Assembly (NCBI GenBank): GCA_966424055.1
Contig: CBJLMB010000014.1
Coordinates: 85,511 to 149,510, forward strand
Origin: Deminuibacter sp966424055
GTDB lineage: Bacteria; Bacteroidota; Bacteroidia; Chitinophagales; Chitinophagaceae
Direction: 5' to 3'
Length of the DNA: 64,000 bases
Positions 26,348-36,087 of this stretch are shown here, piece after piece (the stretch's first letter is position 1; every line of letters begins with the position of its first letter). Under the pieces are notes generated by a model. That model had not been told where the DNA came from, ran no database searches, and saw only the letters and a list, made by a program, of their open reading frames with translations. A program made the position numbers and the translations under genes.

Positions 26348-26480
26348 ATTTTGGCATGTAAAAAAGCCTGTTTGTTAACTTCTGCCTATCAATCTGCCTT
26401 ATTCACCGATGCTCAGGTAACTATTTGGTCCACGCAAAAATACTATTAATATAATTAATGGTTTTGATAAAATTAATTCA

Positions 26481-26512
26481 TTTTATTCATAGTAGGAAGG
26501 CATTTAAATTTG
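26481..26512 (+). promoter_or_regulatory. Candidate promoter of the efflux operon
   Basis: TAAATTTG at 26505-26512 matches the Bacteroidota -7 consensus TAnnTTTG exactly. TTTT at 26481-26484, 20 bases upstream, differs from the -33 TTTG by one base. Transcription would start near 26519, about 23 bases before the TolC-like start codon. Confidence 0.45.
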
Positions 26513-26541
26513 TGTAACGGTTTAGCAATTATACTTTCCTC

Positions 26542-27948
26542 ATGTCAAAGTCAAACACGATTCGCTTGTTCCTGCTTCTTTTAGCTGGTGGGGCAAGCGT
26601 TACTTTTATTGATGCTCAGGTATTAACATTGAAAGACGCCGTTCAGATGGCATTGAACAATTACGGTACAGTTAAGGCAAAAACAAATTATGTCAATGCC
26701 TCCAGGGCCGTTGTTGAGCAGTCTAAAAGAGAATACCTGCCGGATCTGAATCTTTCAGCACAACAGGATTACGGAACGATCAACGGGCAAAATGGTCCTA
26801 TGTATGGTTACAGGGGATTGAGTGTTGCATCATCAGGGCCCGCATTGCCCAATCAAAACTGGCATTCGGCTTTTGGTGCGCTGTACCTGGCCAATGTGAA
26901 CTGGGATTTTTTCTCCTTTGGCAGGGCCAAAGAAAAGATCAAGGTATCCAAAACAGTACTGGAGCGGGATGCCAGTGACCTGATGCAGGAGAAGTTTCAG
27001 CAGCAGGTGCGTGTATCGGCCGCTTATCTTAACCTGCTGGCCGCACAAAGGCTTACCCGCTCACAGCAGAATAACCTGGACAGGGCAGAATCATTCCGCC
27101 TGGTAGTGGTTACACGCGCCAAGAATGGCTTGAATGCAGGTGTAGATTCCTCCCTGGCGAATGCAGAGGTTTCCAATGCGCGCATTGCACTGACACGTGC
27201 AAGGGATTATGAGCAGGAGCAGGCTAACCAGCTTTCACAGTTACTGGGTGGTGAGCCTGGTATCAATTACACACTGGATACCCAGTTCATTGCACGCATC
27301 CCGAATGCAATGTTCGATACTTCAAAACAATCTTTATCGCAACATCCTTTACTGCAGTACTACCAGCAAAGGATCAATGTAAGCAATGAGCAGGCAAAAT
27401 ACTTCCATACGTTTAATTATCCTACTTTCTCTTTGTTCGGCGTACTGCAAGACAGGGCTTCAGGGTTTGATTATAATTATGGTGCACTGAACCCTGACGG
27501 GTATACACAGAAATACTGGCAGGGCATCAGTCCGTCAAGAGCCAACTACCTGGTAGGTGTTGGTATGGTATGGAACCTGACCAGTCCGCTGCGGGTGCAT
27601 CAGCAGGTGGCCGCACAGCAATGGACCTCACGTGCTTTGCAGGATGAATATGACCTGGTGAACCAGCAGCTGAGATCACAACGACTGCTGGCCGATGCAA
27701 AAATTAAAAATGCACTGAACAATTATATCGAAGCACCGGTACAGGTAAAAGCCGCATCGGATGCTTACCTGCAGAAAAGTGTATTGTACAAGAACGGACT
27801 AAGCAATATCGTGGATGTAACACAGGCTCTGTACGCGGTGAACCGTGCAGAAACAGACAGGGATATCGCCTACAACAATGTATGGCAGGCCTTGTTGCTG
27901 AAAGCCGCTGCCAGCGGTGATTTCAACCTGTTCATCAATGAGTTTTAG
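26542..27948 (+). CDS. TolC-family outer membrane efflux protein
   Basis: A 468-residue outer membrane factor with a signal peptide (LFLLLLAGGASVTFIDAQ) and the two-fold TolC repeat: LTLKDAVQMALNNYGTVKA near residue 30 and the second-half helix region beginning near ALQDEYDLVNQQLRSQ around 375. NGLNAGVDSSLANAEVSNAR near residue 195 is the standard coiled-coil motif of the family. It supplies the exit channel of the tripartite pump whose RND and adaptor parts follow at 36 and 113 bases spacing. Confidence 0.9.
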   Translation: MSKSNTIRLFLLLLAGGASVTFIDAQVLTLKDAVQMALNNYGTVKAKTNYVNASRAVVEQSKREYLPDLNLSAQQDYGTINGQNGPMYGYRGLSVASSGPALPNQNWHSAFGALYLANVNWDFFSFGRAKEKIKVSKTVLERDASDLMQEKFQQQVRVSAAYLNLLAAQRLTRSQQNNLDRAESFRLVVVTRAKNGLNAGVDSSLANAEVSNARIALTRARDYEQEQANQLSQLLGGEPGINYTLDTQFIARIPNAMFDTSKQSLSQHPLLQYYQQRINVSNEQAKYFHTFNYPTFSLFGVLQDRASGFDYNYGALNPDGYTQKYWQGISPSRANYLVGVGMVWNLTSPLRVHQQVAAQQWTSRALQDEYDLVNQQLRSQRLLADAKIKNALNNYIEAPVQVKAASDAYLQKSVLYKNGLSNIVDVTQALYAVNRAETDRDIAYNNVWQALLLKAAASGDFNLFINEF

Positions 27949-27984
27949 TAAATAAGATTTCTGTCATTTGATCAATTTATTTAC

Positions 27985-30900
27985 ATGGGATTAATAAGAA
28001 GCGCACTCAGAAAACCGATATCTATTCTGGTGATCGTTGCAGGGTTGTTCTTTTTCGGTATCAATGCCGTAAACAAGATCAAGATAGATATCTTCCCGGA
28101 TCTGAACCTGCCCGTGATCTATCTGTCGCACCCTTATGGTGGTTTTACACCTGCGCAGATGGAGGCTTTCTTCGGCAAGCAGTATGTAAACCTGATGTTG
28201 TATGTTTCGGGTCTAAAGAGTATTGAAACCCGCAACATACAGGGTTTAACGCTGATGAAGCTCACTTTTTATCCGGGTACCAACATGGCGCAGGCTGCCG
28301 CGGAAGTGAGTGCATTCAGTAACAGGGCACAGGCGATTTTTCCACCAGGATCACAGCCTCCTTTTATTATCCGTTTCGATGCTTCTACCTTGCCGGTAGG
28401 GCAGCTGGTGCTGAGCAGTGCCAAACGCTCGAACAATGAGCTGATGGACCTTGCATTTGTGTATGTGCGTGCTTCTTTTACGTCTATCCCCGGCCTGGTA
28501 ACGCCGGCGCCTTTTGGTGGTAATATCCGTACAGTGGTTATCAAAGCCGATCCGCAGCTGATGCGGGCACATAATCTTACACCCGATCAGCTGGTGGCAG
28601 CCTTGCGCATCAATAACCAGGCTACTGCTGCCGGTAATGTGCGTGTGGGCAATATCAACTATCTCACACCAGCGAATACAACGATTAAAACGATCAAAGA
28701 TTTTGAAAATATCCCGCTGTTCAAAGGGGGTGTTCAAAACCTGTACCTGCGCGATGTGGCTTTGGTTGAAGATGGTGCCGATATCACTACCAGCTATGCA
28801 CTGGTGAATGGCAAACGCTCTGTGTACATGCCCATTACCAAATCTGCCGATGCCTCTACCTGGGAAGTGGTACAGAACCTGAAAAAATCGCTGCCCCGTA
28901 TCCAGGCCCTGTTACCGGAAGATGTAAAGCTTTCTTACGAATTTGACCAGTCTGTATATGTGATCAATGCGGTGAAAAGCCTTATCAGTGAAGGCGCTAT
29001 CGGTGCATTGCTTACGGGATTAATGGTGTTGTTGTTCCTGGGTGATGCGCGTGGTGCGTTGATCGTGATACTGACCATTCCTACTTCCATAATATCCGGT
29101 GTGCTGTTCCTGTCGCTGTTCCATCAAACCATCAATATCATGACATTGAGTGGTTTGTCTCTGGCCATCGGTATTCTTGTGGATGAATCGACGGTAACGA
29201 TTGAAAATATTCACCAGCACCTTGCGATGGGCAAGCCCAAGGCACTGGCCATATGGGATGCATGTAAGGAGATCGCGTTTCCTAAACTGCTTATCCTGTT
29301 CTGTATCCTGGCGGTATTTGCCCCTGCCTTTACCATGACAGGTATCCCGGGAGCATTGTTCCTGCCGCTGGCACTGGCTATCGCTTTCTCCATGATCACT
29401 TCTTATTTCCTGGCACAGACTTTTGTACCCGTGCTGGCCAACTGGATCATGAAAGGCCATCATGGTAAAAAGCATAAAAAAGGTGAAAAAGAAGAAACAG
29501 ACGCTGAAGTATATGCACATGCCAATATGGAGGGGAATGAAAGTGATACCTGGGATCAGAAGAAAACCCTGCTGGAACATGGTACCGGTGCAGGTGGTAA
29601 AATGACGGCGTTTGATAAATTCCGTGCGCGGTTCCTGCGCTTTATGGAGCGGTTGTTCCCGTTACGCAAACCGGTGGTGATTGTATATATATTGGGGGTA
29701 TGCGCCGCTGCTTATTTACTATTGCAGAGCATTGGCCGCGATGTATTGCCCACCGTAAATGCCGGACAGTTCCAGGTGCGCCTGCGCGCCCCTGATGGTA
29801 CCAGGCTGGAAAGAACGGAAGAGAAAGTAGTATCGGTGCTGAATGTATTGAACGACCTGGTGGGTAAGGAGAATGTATCAGTATCATCAGCATTCGTGGG
29901 GATACACCCCGGCCTGTTTTCAACCAGCCCTATTTACCTGTTCATGAGCGGCCCGCAGGATGCGGTGCTACAGGTGGCATTGAAAGAAGATTACAAAGTG
30001 AACCTGGATGACCTGAAAGAGCGTTTCCGGCAAAAGGTAAGTGAAAAAGTGCCTGATGTACGGATGTCTTTTGAGCCCATACAATTGACAGATAAGATCC
30101 TCAGCCAGGGTGCTTCCACACCAATTGAAGTGCGTATCACCGGTAAGGATAAAAAACAGAATGAAGAGTATGCATATAAAGTGATGGAAAAACTGAAGAA
30201 CATTCCTTACCTGCGTGATGTGCAGATAGCGCAGTCTATCCGCTACCCGGCTATCAATATCGGTATCGACCGTACCAGGGCTGCGCAACTGGGTGTGGAT
30301 GTGTCGGATATATCCCGTTCACTGATCGCTTCCACTTCTTCTTCGCGCTACACCGAAAAAAGTGTGTGGATTGATGAACGTATCGCCCAGAGCTATAGCG
30401 TTCAGGTAGAAATACCTGAGAATAAAATGACCACCACCAACGATATAGGTGAAATACCGGTAATGAGCAATGCACCCCGCCCGATACTGAGCGATGTGGC
30501 ATCGATTAAGAAAGATACTATCTATGGTGAGATAGATAATGTGGGTGCAATACCTTTCCTGTCTGTTACAGCCAACCTGCATAAAAAAGACCTGGGCACT
30601 GCTGCCGCAGATGTGGACAAAGCCATCAAATCTATCGGCAAACTGCCCCGGGGCCTTTCTGTTGAAACCAAAGGGTTAACACAGGTGCTTACAGAAACAC
30701 TGGATAGCCTGCAGGCCGGCCTGTTAACAGCTATTGTGGTGATCTTCCTGATGCTTGCGGCTAATTTCCAGTCGTTTAAAGTGTCGCTGGTGGTATTGTC
30801 TACTGTACCGGCGGTATTGCTGGGTTCACTGCTGATACTGATCATGACCCATTCAACACTTAACCTGCAATCGTATATGGGTATGATTATGTCGGTGGGT

Positions 30901-31275
30901 GTGTCTGTATCTAACTCTGTATTAATGATCACCAATGCAGAGCACCTGCGCCGTCACAGCGGGAATGCATTGGATGCTGCCCGCGAAGCTGCGGCATTGC
31001 GTTTGCGGCCTATCCTGATGACAAGTGTGGCCATGGTAGTGGGTATGATACCGATGGCATCCGGTTTGGGTGAAGGCGGTGACCAGGCTGCGCCACTGGG
31101 GCGTGCGGTTATCGGCGGACTGGTAGCCTCTACATTTGCCACGTTGTTTATACTGCCGCTGGTATTTGCCTGGGTGCAGAATAAAACTACTACCCAGTCT
31201 GTATCATTGGATCCGGAGGATAAAGAAAGTAAACATTATATTCCGAACTTGCATGATGATAAACATGCAGGATAA
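27985..31275 (+). CDS. RND efflux transporter inner-membrane subunit
   Basis: The 1096-residue permease has the typical plan: TM1 (ISILVIVAGLFFFGIN), first periplasmic domain, TM2-6, a cytoplasmic His/Lys/Glu-rich insert near residue 500 (GHHGKKHKKGEKEE), then TM7, second periplasmic domain and TM8-12. The TM4 proton-relay motif reads AIGILVDESTVTIENIH, so the Asp407/Asp408 pair of AcrB is Asp-Glu here. The TM10 position of AcrB Lys940 reads GVSVSNSVLMITN, with Ser in place of Lys. It belongs to the HAE-type drug/hydrophobe pumps of Bacteroidota; the substrate is unknown. Confidence 0.9.
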   Translation: MGLIRSALRKPISILVIVAGLFFFGINAVNKIKIDIFPDLNLPVIYLSHPYGGFTPAQMEAFFGKQYVNLMLYVSGLKSIETRNIQGLTLMKLTFYPGTNMAQAAAEVSAFSNRAQAIFPPGSQPPFIIRFDASTLPVGQLVLSSAKRSNNELMDLAFVYVRASFTSIPGLVTPAPFGGNIRTVVIKADPQLMRAHNLTPDQLVAALRINNQATAAGNVRVGNINYLTPANTTIKTIKDFENIPLFKGGVQNLYLRDVALVEDGADITTSYALVNGKRSVYMPITKSADASTWEVVQNLKKSLPRIQALLPEDVKLSYEFDQSVYVINAVKSLISEGAIGALLTGLMVLLFLGDARGALIVILTIPTSIISGVLFLSLFHQTINIMTLSGLSLAIGILVDESTVTIENIHQHLAMGKPKALAIWDACKEIAFPKLLILFCILAVFAPAFTMTGIPGALFLPLALAIAFSMITSYFLAQTFVPVLANWIMKGHHGKKHKKGEKEETDAEVYAHANMEGNESDTWDQKKTLLEHGTGAGGKMTAFDKFRARFLRFMERLFPLRKPVVIVYILGVCAAAYLLLQSIGRDVLPTVNAGQFQVRLRAPDGTRLERTEEKVVSVLNVLNDLVGKENVSVSSAFVGIHPGLFSTSPIYLFMSGPQDAVLQVALKEDYKVNLDDLKERFRQKVSEKVPDVRMSFEPIQLTDKILSQGASTPIEVRITGKDKKQNEEYAYKVMEKLKNIPYLRDVQIAQSIRYPAINIGIDRTRAAQLGVDVSDISRSLIASTSSSRYTEKSVWIDERIAQSYSVQVEIPENKMTTTNDIGEIPVMSNAPRPILSDVASIKKDTIYGEIDNVGAIPFLSVTANLHKKDLGTAAADVDKAIKSIGKLPRGLSVETKGLTQVLTETLDSLQAGLLTAIVVIFLMLAANFQSFKVSLVVLSTVPAVLLGSLLILIMTHSTLNLQSYMGMIMSVGVSVSNSVLMITNAEHLRRHSGNALDAAREAAALRLRPILMTSVAMVVGMIPMASGLGEGGDQAAPLGRAVIGGLVASTFATLFILPLVFAWVQNKTTTQSVSLDPEDKESKHYIPNLHDDKHAG

Positions 31276-31388
31276 AGAGCAGGTGTTGCGCATTATTTGA
31301 GATCAGAAGACAGCAACACCCAAAAGCAAACCTGCAGGCTATAACCAGCCTGCAGATATGACCGATTAAAAAAACAAATTCATTTCAA

Positions 31389-32522
31389 ATGAATCGTCTT
31401 ACACATAGTTTTACGCGCAACAGTATTATTGTATTGAGCGGCTTGCTGACTGCGGCTATACTGGGTGGTTGTCACACTTCCGAAAGCAAAGCGGAAGAAA
31501 CAAAAGCGGCACCGCCGGAAACATTTACTGAAGCATTTGCACTGCAGAAAGGCAAACTGTCATCTTCCCTGCAGATACCGGGTGAACTGATCGCTTACCA
31601 GCAGGTTGACCTGTATGCCAAAGTGAACAGCTTTGTAAAAAAATTATATGTGGATGTGGGCTCCGAAGTACAGGCAGGGCAGCTGCTGGTGACGATGGAA
31701 GCGCCTGAGATCAATTCGCAGTTATCCGGTGCTGAATCCAGGCTGAAATCGCAGGAAGCGGTTTACCTGGCCAGCAAAGCCAATTACGACCGTTTGTATG
31801 AAACCAGCCAGACACCTGGTACGGTTTCTAAAAATGATCTTGACCAGGCACTGGCACGCAAAAATTCAGATTATGCGCAACTGGAAGCGGCTAAAGCCGC
31901 CTATAAAGAGATCACCGATAACAGGAATTACCTGGAAATACGCGCCCCTTTCAGCGGTGTGATCAGTGCGCGTAATGTGAACGTGGGCGCTTATGTAGGC
32001 CCTTCGGGCAAAGGATCTGAGCTGCCTATATTCACTTTGCAGGAGCAGAAAAAACTGCGCCTGGTAGTGGCTATTCCCGAGGCTTATACAAGTTATCTCA
32101 CTAATAAAGATGCGGTGAACTTTAAAGTAAAAGCCCTGCCCAGTGAACATTTCAGCGCCAAGGTAAAACGTATGGCCGGCGCACTGGACAGCAGGCTTCG
32201 CTCAGAGCGTATCGAAATGGATGTGTTCAACGATAATAAAAAACTGCTGCCCGGTATGGTTGCAGAAGTGGAAGTGCCGCTGCCTGCTTCAGATAGTACG
32301 TTTGTAGTGCCAAAATCGGCTGTGGTGAATTCTACTGAAAAAGTGTTTGTCATCAAGGTTGTTAACAATAAAGCAGAATGGGTAGATGTACAGAAAGGAA
32401 GAGATGCCGACGATAAAGTGGAAATCTATGGAAAGCTAACTCCTGGAGATCATTTGGTTAAAGTTGCCAGTGATGAACTCAGAAACGGAACTGCTATCAA
32501 GAATGTAAAAATGGTGGAGTAG
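31389..32522 (+). CDS. RND efflux periplasmic adaptor (membrane fusion lipoprotein)
   Basis: The 377-residue adaptor links the RND pump to the TolC-like channel. A lipoprotein signal ends at LGGCHTSE (Cys28). LYAKVNSFVKKLYVDVGSEVQAGQLL near residue 76 (split lipoyl-like domain), a hairpin helix region 110-170, and a beta-barrel with RAPFSGVISARNVNVGAYV near 183 follow in order. The last 80 residues form the membrane-proximal domain. A perfect terminator after the stop ends the three-gene operon. Confidence 0.9.
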   Translation: MNRLTHSFTRNSIIVLSGLLTAAILGGCHTSESKAEETKAAPPETFTEAFALQKGKLSSSLQIPGELIAYQQVDLYAKVNSFVKKLYVDVGSEVQAGQLLVTMEAPEINSQLSGAESRLKSQEAVYLASKANYDRLYETSQTPGTVSKNDLDQALARKNSDYAQLEAAKAAYKEITDNRNYLEIRAPFSGVISARNVNVGAYVGPSGKGSELPIFTLQEQKKLRLVVAIPEAYTSYLTNKDAVNFKVKALPSEHFSAKVKRMAGALDSRLRSERIEMDVFNDNKKLLPGMVAEVEVPLPASDSTFVVPKSAVVNSTEKVFVIKVVNNKAEWVDVQKGRDADDKVEIYGKLTPGDHLVKVASDELRNGTAIKNVKMVE

Positions 32523-32565
32523 CAGGGAAAAAAAACTAAGCACCGGTCACCCGACTGCTGTCAGG

Positions 32566-32592
32566 AACCGCTACTCTGTAGCGGTTTTTTTT
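32566..32592 (+). terminator. Rho-independent terminator of the efflux operon
   Basis: AACCGCTAC (32566-32574), loop TCT, GTAGCGGTT (32578-32586), then further T residues: a perfect nine-base stem followed by a T-run, 43 bases after the adaptor stop codon. Confidence 0.92.
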
Positions 32593-32745
32593 ATTTAACA
32601 GAACATGCCCAGGTTACAAGCGCGCATCCATGGATAGCATACCATATTATTACCCTCATATCGGTCTCAATATCCTACGTCCACGCCACTCATACATCGT
32701 ATATAACTCCTGCTTTTGTAATAGCTTAGTGCCCAATTCCAAGCT

Positions 32746-33312
32746 ATGATAGAAATTATACCATATCAGCCCTCATGGCCGGCTGCTTTTGAAAGCATTG
32801 CTGTGCAGTTGCGCGCTGCATTGAGTGATAGGGCGCTGGCTATTCATCATATTGGTTCTACCAGTGTGCCAGAGCTGGCAGCTAAGGATGTGATCGATGT
32901 GCAGGTTACTGTTGCCGATCTGCAAACGCCAGTACAACAACAGCTGGAAGCAGCCGGGTTTATTTTAAACACAGGTATTTCAGGTGATCATCAGCCTCCG
33001 GGCCGGAGCGATCTTCCAACGATTGAGCTGGCAAAATTTTTCTATCATAAAAATGATCCAAGGGTAAACCTGCATGTGCGTGAACAGGGACGGTTTAACC
33101 AGCGCTATCCTTTGCTGTGCCGCGATTACCTGCGTAGTCATCCGAATGCAGCACAGGCTTACGCAGAGATCAAAAAACAGCTGGCCCGTTATTTTCCCAA
33201 CGATACGGAGGCTTATTATGATGTTAAAGATCCTGTTTTTGATATAATTATGTCAGGTGCAGAAGACTGGGCATTGTACACCAACTGGCAATTACCTGCT
33301 TCTGATGCATGA
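32746..33312 (+). CDS. GrpB-family (nucleotidyltransferase-fold) protein
   Basis: The 188-residue protein has the GrpB/UPF0157 signature: EIIPYQPSWPAAFE at the start, AIHHIGSTSVPELAAKDVIDVQVTV at residues 37-61 (the nucleotidyltransferase-like GST and DVID segment), and FYHKNDPRVNLHVRE near 102. The family's biochemical role is poorly defined; some members are fused to dephospho-CoA kinase. It converges with the DJ-1 gene, with 18 bases between stops. Confidence 0.85.
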   Translation: MIEIIPYQPSWPAAFESIAVQLRAALSDRALAIHHIGSTSVPELAAKDVIDVQVTVADLQTPVQQQLEAAGFILNTGISGDHQPPGRSDLPTIELAKFFYHKNDPRVNLHVREQGRFNQRYPLLCRDYLRSHPNAAQAYAEIKKQLARYFPNDTEAYYDVKDPVFDIIMSGAEDWALYTNWQLPASDA

Positions 33313-33330
33313 GTGAATACAGCTGCTGTA

Positions 33331-34017
33331 TCAGCGATGTTCAGTCGGTGGCAGGGTGGATATAATATGTGCTCTTGTATCATAAACAGCCTGCGTAAGT
33401 GATCGTGCTTTCGAAAGTAGGGCTGCACCGGCCCTGGCGGGGCTGCCGCAATGAAAAGGCGGGTCAGGTTCATATTCCAGCAATAGCTGTATGGTTTGCG
33501 CCATTGCTTCACCACCGATGGCAGCGGTGAGCGCCAGGCCAAAATCCAGTCCCGCCGTAACGCCACCGCCGGTGATCCGGTTGCGGTCTGTCACCACCCT
33601 TTGTTCTATTGTTTCAATACCCATCCTACGCAGCAGCTCCAGCGAGCGCCAATGGGTGGTGGCTTTATATCCATCGAGCAAACCTGCGGCGGCCAGTACC
33701 AGTGCACCGGTACATACCGATGTGATGTAGCGCGCCTTTTTGCCCTGCCTGCGCAGAAAACGGAGTGTGTTGTTATCTGTAAGTAATGCATTAATGCCCT
33801 GCCCACCGGGAACAAAAAGAATATCCAGCTGTGGGCAATCTTCAAAAGCAACGGCTGGTATCAGTTGCAGGCCGCCTTCAGCCTGCAGTGGTGCTGTGCT
33901 GGCCCCAATAACGATCACTTCAAAGCAGGCGGCGCGTATAAATACTTCATAAGGACCAATAAAATCCTGGATCGTTACACCGGGAAACAGCAGCATCCCT
34001 GTTTTCAGCTTTTCCAT
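33331..34017 (-). CDS. DJ-1/PfpI-family protein, isonitrile-hydratase-like
   Basis: The 228-residue protein has a class I glutamine-amidotransferase-like fold: GMLLFPGVTIQDFIGPYEVF at the start, a DILFVPGGQGIN strand near residue 70, and the nucleophile elbow TSVCTGALVLAAAGLLDGYKATTHW near 99, with Cys in VCTGA and His in THW. This arrangement is typical of isonitrile hydratase-like (InhA) proteins. The substrate here is unknown. Confidence 0.85.
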   Translation of the reverse strand: MEKLKTGMLLFPGVTIQDFIGPYEVFIRAACFEVIVIGASTAPLQAEGGLQLIPAVAFEDCPQLDILFVPGGQGINALLTDNNTLRFLRRQGKKARYITSVCTGALVLAAAGLLDGYKATTHWRSLELLRRMGIETIEQRVVTDRNRITGGGVTAGLDFGLALTAAIGGEAMAQTIQLLLEYEPDPPFHCGSPARAGAALLSKARSLTQAVYDTRAHIISTLPPTEHR

Positions 34018-34090
34018 CTGGTTTGCATATTGTGATGATACTTTAAATGTAAAACATTCTGCAACGAGATATACAAACTGCTAAACTAAA

Positions 34091-34146
34091 CCCACGGGAT
34101 GAACGGTGCTGCCACCAGTGATCTTTTACTGCCTTCATCCCGCGGG
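34091..34146. terminator. Inverted repeat downstream of the lyase-like lipoprotein gene
   Basis: CCCACGGGATGAA (34091-34103) faces TTCATCCCGCGGG (34134-34146), a 13-base stem with one mismatch, enclosing a 30-base loop with its own small pairings. It sits just after the minus-strand gene ending at 34158. A clear T-run is lacking, so termination is likely but not certain. Confidence 0.5.
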
Positions 34147-34157
34147 TAATGAACGAA

Positions 34158-35039
34158 CTAAAACTTGGTGAGCGTGAAATCTGCAAAACGTATACTCTCA
34201 TCGCGCAGGTAAGATGTATTGGCAAGGCTCCTGTAAAAGCCCCATTTAGGACGGCAGAAGGTAGTGCCGCTGCGCCAGAGATCAATGTTGCTATTGCTGT
34301 AAGACAGCAGGGTGCTGTTATCACTGATCTTTTTTATGGTAACAGCATAGCTGCCATTGCTGCCGAATGTAATTTGTTCGGTAACGGTTACCCAGGTATC
34401 AATAAAGCCGGAAAGGTCTACTGTTTTTACTTTGGTAGTGGTGCCGCTGCTGTTAATATGGATCAGCTCCAGTTTATTTCCTGCACTATTGTAACGTGGT
34501 GTAAGGGTAATGATCGGCGAACCATCATCACCATCGCCTGCTTTTATCTGGTGAATATGTGTAAAGCTGGGTGAAGGCTGGAAACCTGCGGGTAGTTTAA
34601 ACTTCCAGGTATAGCTGACAGCATCACCATTAAATGCTTTGAGGTTATCCGGTGAAGGACCATAGGTTTTTATTTCTACCCGCTGCCTGTCGGTATTGGT
34701 ACAATTGTCATTGTCTGGCGTGACATGGAGGGTAAAAACAAAAACATTTTTGTTGAGGTCATTGTCAAATACTTCGCTGATATGCCTGCCGAAGGAAGGA
34801 TGACTGCAATCGGGTGTTTCTACGGCAGTGCCACCCAGTTTGCTGTTGATGAGTTCATAAGTGTTACCGGGACCATCGGCAGAAAGGGTAGTGGTGGTTC
34901 CGGTTGCAATAAGCGATTGGCTATTGCTGCCGCTCTGCAAGGTTGATAGCGGTTGGATGCCGGGGTTATTACCGGTTTTGCTGCAGGCCATTGCCAATAC
35001 GCATAATGTGGGCAATAAGAACTGGGGTTTGTGTTTCAT
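34158..35039 (-). CDS. Polysaccharide-lyase-like jelly-roll lipoprotein
   Basis: The 293-residue protein has a lipoprotein signal (LCVLAMACSKTG, Cys at residue 19). The domain from about residue 65 to the end has three strand motifs in the order seen in jelly-roll polysaccharide lyases (PF14099/PL7-like): RQRVEIKTYG near residue 118, FTHIHQIKAGDGDDG near 159, and PKWGFYRSL near 269. These correspond to RxExR, QIH and KxGxY segments that form the active groove. It probably binds or cleaves a polyuronate or glycosaminoglycan at the cell surface. No SusC/SusD pair is nearby. Confidence 0.65.
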   Translation of the reverse strand: MKHKPQFLLPTLCVLAMACSKTGNNPGIQPLSTLQSGSNSQSLIATGTTTTLSADGPGNTYELINSKLGGTAVETPDCSHPSFGRHISEVFDNDLNKNVFVFTLHVTPDNDNCTNTDRQRVEIKTYGPSPDNLKAFNGDAVSYTWKFKLPAGFQPSPSFTHIHQIKAGDGDDGSPIITLTPRYNSAGNKLELIHINSSGTTTKVKTVDLSGFIDTWVTVTEQITFGSNGSYAVTIKKISDNSTLLSYSNSNIDLWRSGTTFCRPKWGFYRSLANTSYLRDESIRFADFTLTKF

Positions 35040-35324
35040 ACTTGTTTTTTTATATGGCTTGAAATCGTGAGAACAACTGAGGCGGGTAAGCAGATTAGTG
35101 GGGTATTGCGTTAAGCAATCGTAACTACAAAATAAGCCAGGCCATGCAGTGCTGCAATGCAGATATTGGCTGGTTGTTCAGTTATTTTATCATTGATAGA
35201 AAAAAGCGCACAGCGTATGCTGAAATGAAGCGGAGTATATATGTTGCAGCTGTAAGTATACACAGCTGCAACTGCAGGTATTTATGCTGCAGCGTGAACA
35301 ATGCAATGGGCTATGGCCTGGCGC
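35040..35324. other. Intergenic region without recognised gene
   Basis: These 285 bases hold no convincing gene or repeat. TGCAGCTGTAAGTATACACAGCTGCA at about 35244-35269 is an inverted repeat (TGCAGCTG against CAGCTGCA) and could be a hairpin or binding site. Confidence 0.3.
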
Positions 35325-35705
35325 TTAGCTGCGGCCGGTTGATTTGAGGATGGCGCCTTTTTTGGTAAAATAAAATTTCGTGGCGCTTGTATCAGCAGCA
35401 GGTGTACTCACAGGTATGGCCGATATGGCAGCATTGTCTGTTTGTACGGTTGTGATGGTGGCATACATCAGGTCGCCACCCGGAATTTTTTTAATGCAGG
35501 CACGCACCCTGTCAATATCCAGCGTGGTGACCAGCAAAACGGGAAAATCGGGAAATGCCGAATCCTGCTTTTCCACATCCAGTACAGCACTGCCTAATTC
35601 CTGCACCAGCTTTTTTAATGCAAGATGCGTGGCGCACCAGAAAAAATAATTCTTAATACGGGATGCATCCAACCCTGTTATAACGGTTATTTGCTCTGTT
35701 GACAT
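35325..35705 (-). CDS. Hypothetical 126-residue protein
   Basis: ATG at 35703-35705 (MSTEQITVITGL) is preferred to the upstream TTG. The protein has no signal peptide, with a helical first half (NYFFWCATHLALKKLVQELG), a strand DFPVLLVTTLDIDRVRACIKKI near residue 55 and a Thr/Ala-rich tail. No family is recognised. Residues 30-80 look like a small alpha/beta domain. No neighbour points to a function. Confidence 0.45.
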   Translation of the reverse strand: MSTEQITVITGLDASRIKNYFFWCATHLALKKLVQELGSAVLDVEKQDSAFPDFPVLLVTTLDIDRVRACIKKIPGGDLMYATITTVQTDNAAISAIPVSTPAADTSATKFYFTKKGAILKSTGRS

Positions 35706-36087
35706 AACGATATCAGACAATGGTTAGGGAAACCGGCCTGACACAGGATCTGGTATTTTAAGTTTATTTCATTAGGGAAAGAATCGGGTAACAGGTACAG
35801 AAGAAATGCTAAGAAGGTTGGGGACTGGATTAGGAGCTATAAAGGTAGGATGTTTTTTATACATGGAACAAAAACAATTTTGCGGCAGTAAAAATATATC
35901 CCGCTTATTTATGCAACAGGCAATTGCTGATTGAAGAAGAATGCTTAAATTGAAATGCTTTTTGTATTGCTAGTCTAAGTGTTTTTTATAAATGCCTCCT
36001 GCTTATACAGGGGGCATTATTTTATCCCCTCACTGCACCGGCACTTTACCTGCCTGAATGTATTTTTGCATACCAGAAAAAGAACCT
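35706..36087. other. Intergenic region upstream of the TauE/SafE gene
   Basis: About 380 bases with no convincing gene. The sequence is AT-rich in the middle and holds no repeat that I recognise. Confidence 0.3.
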
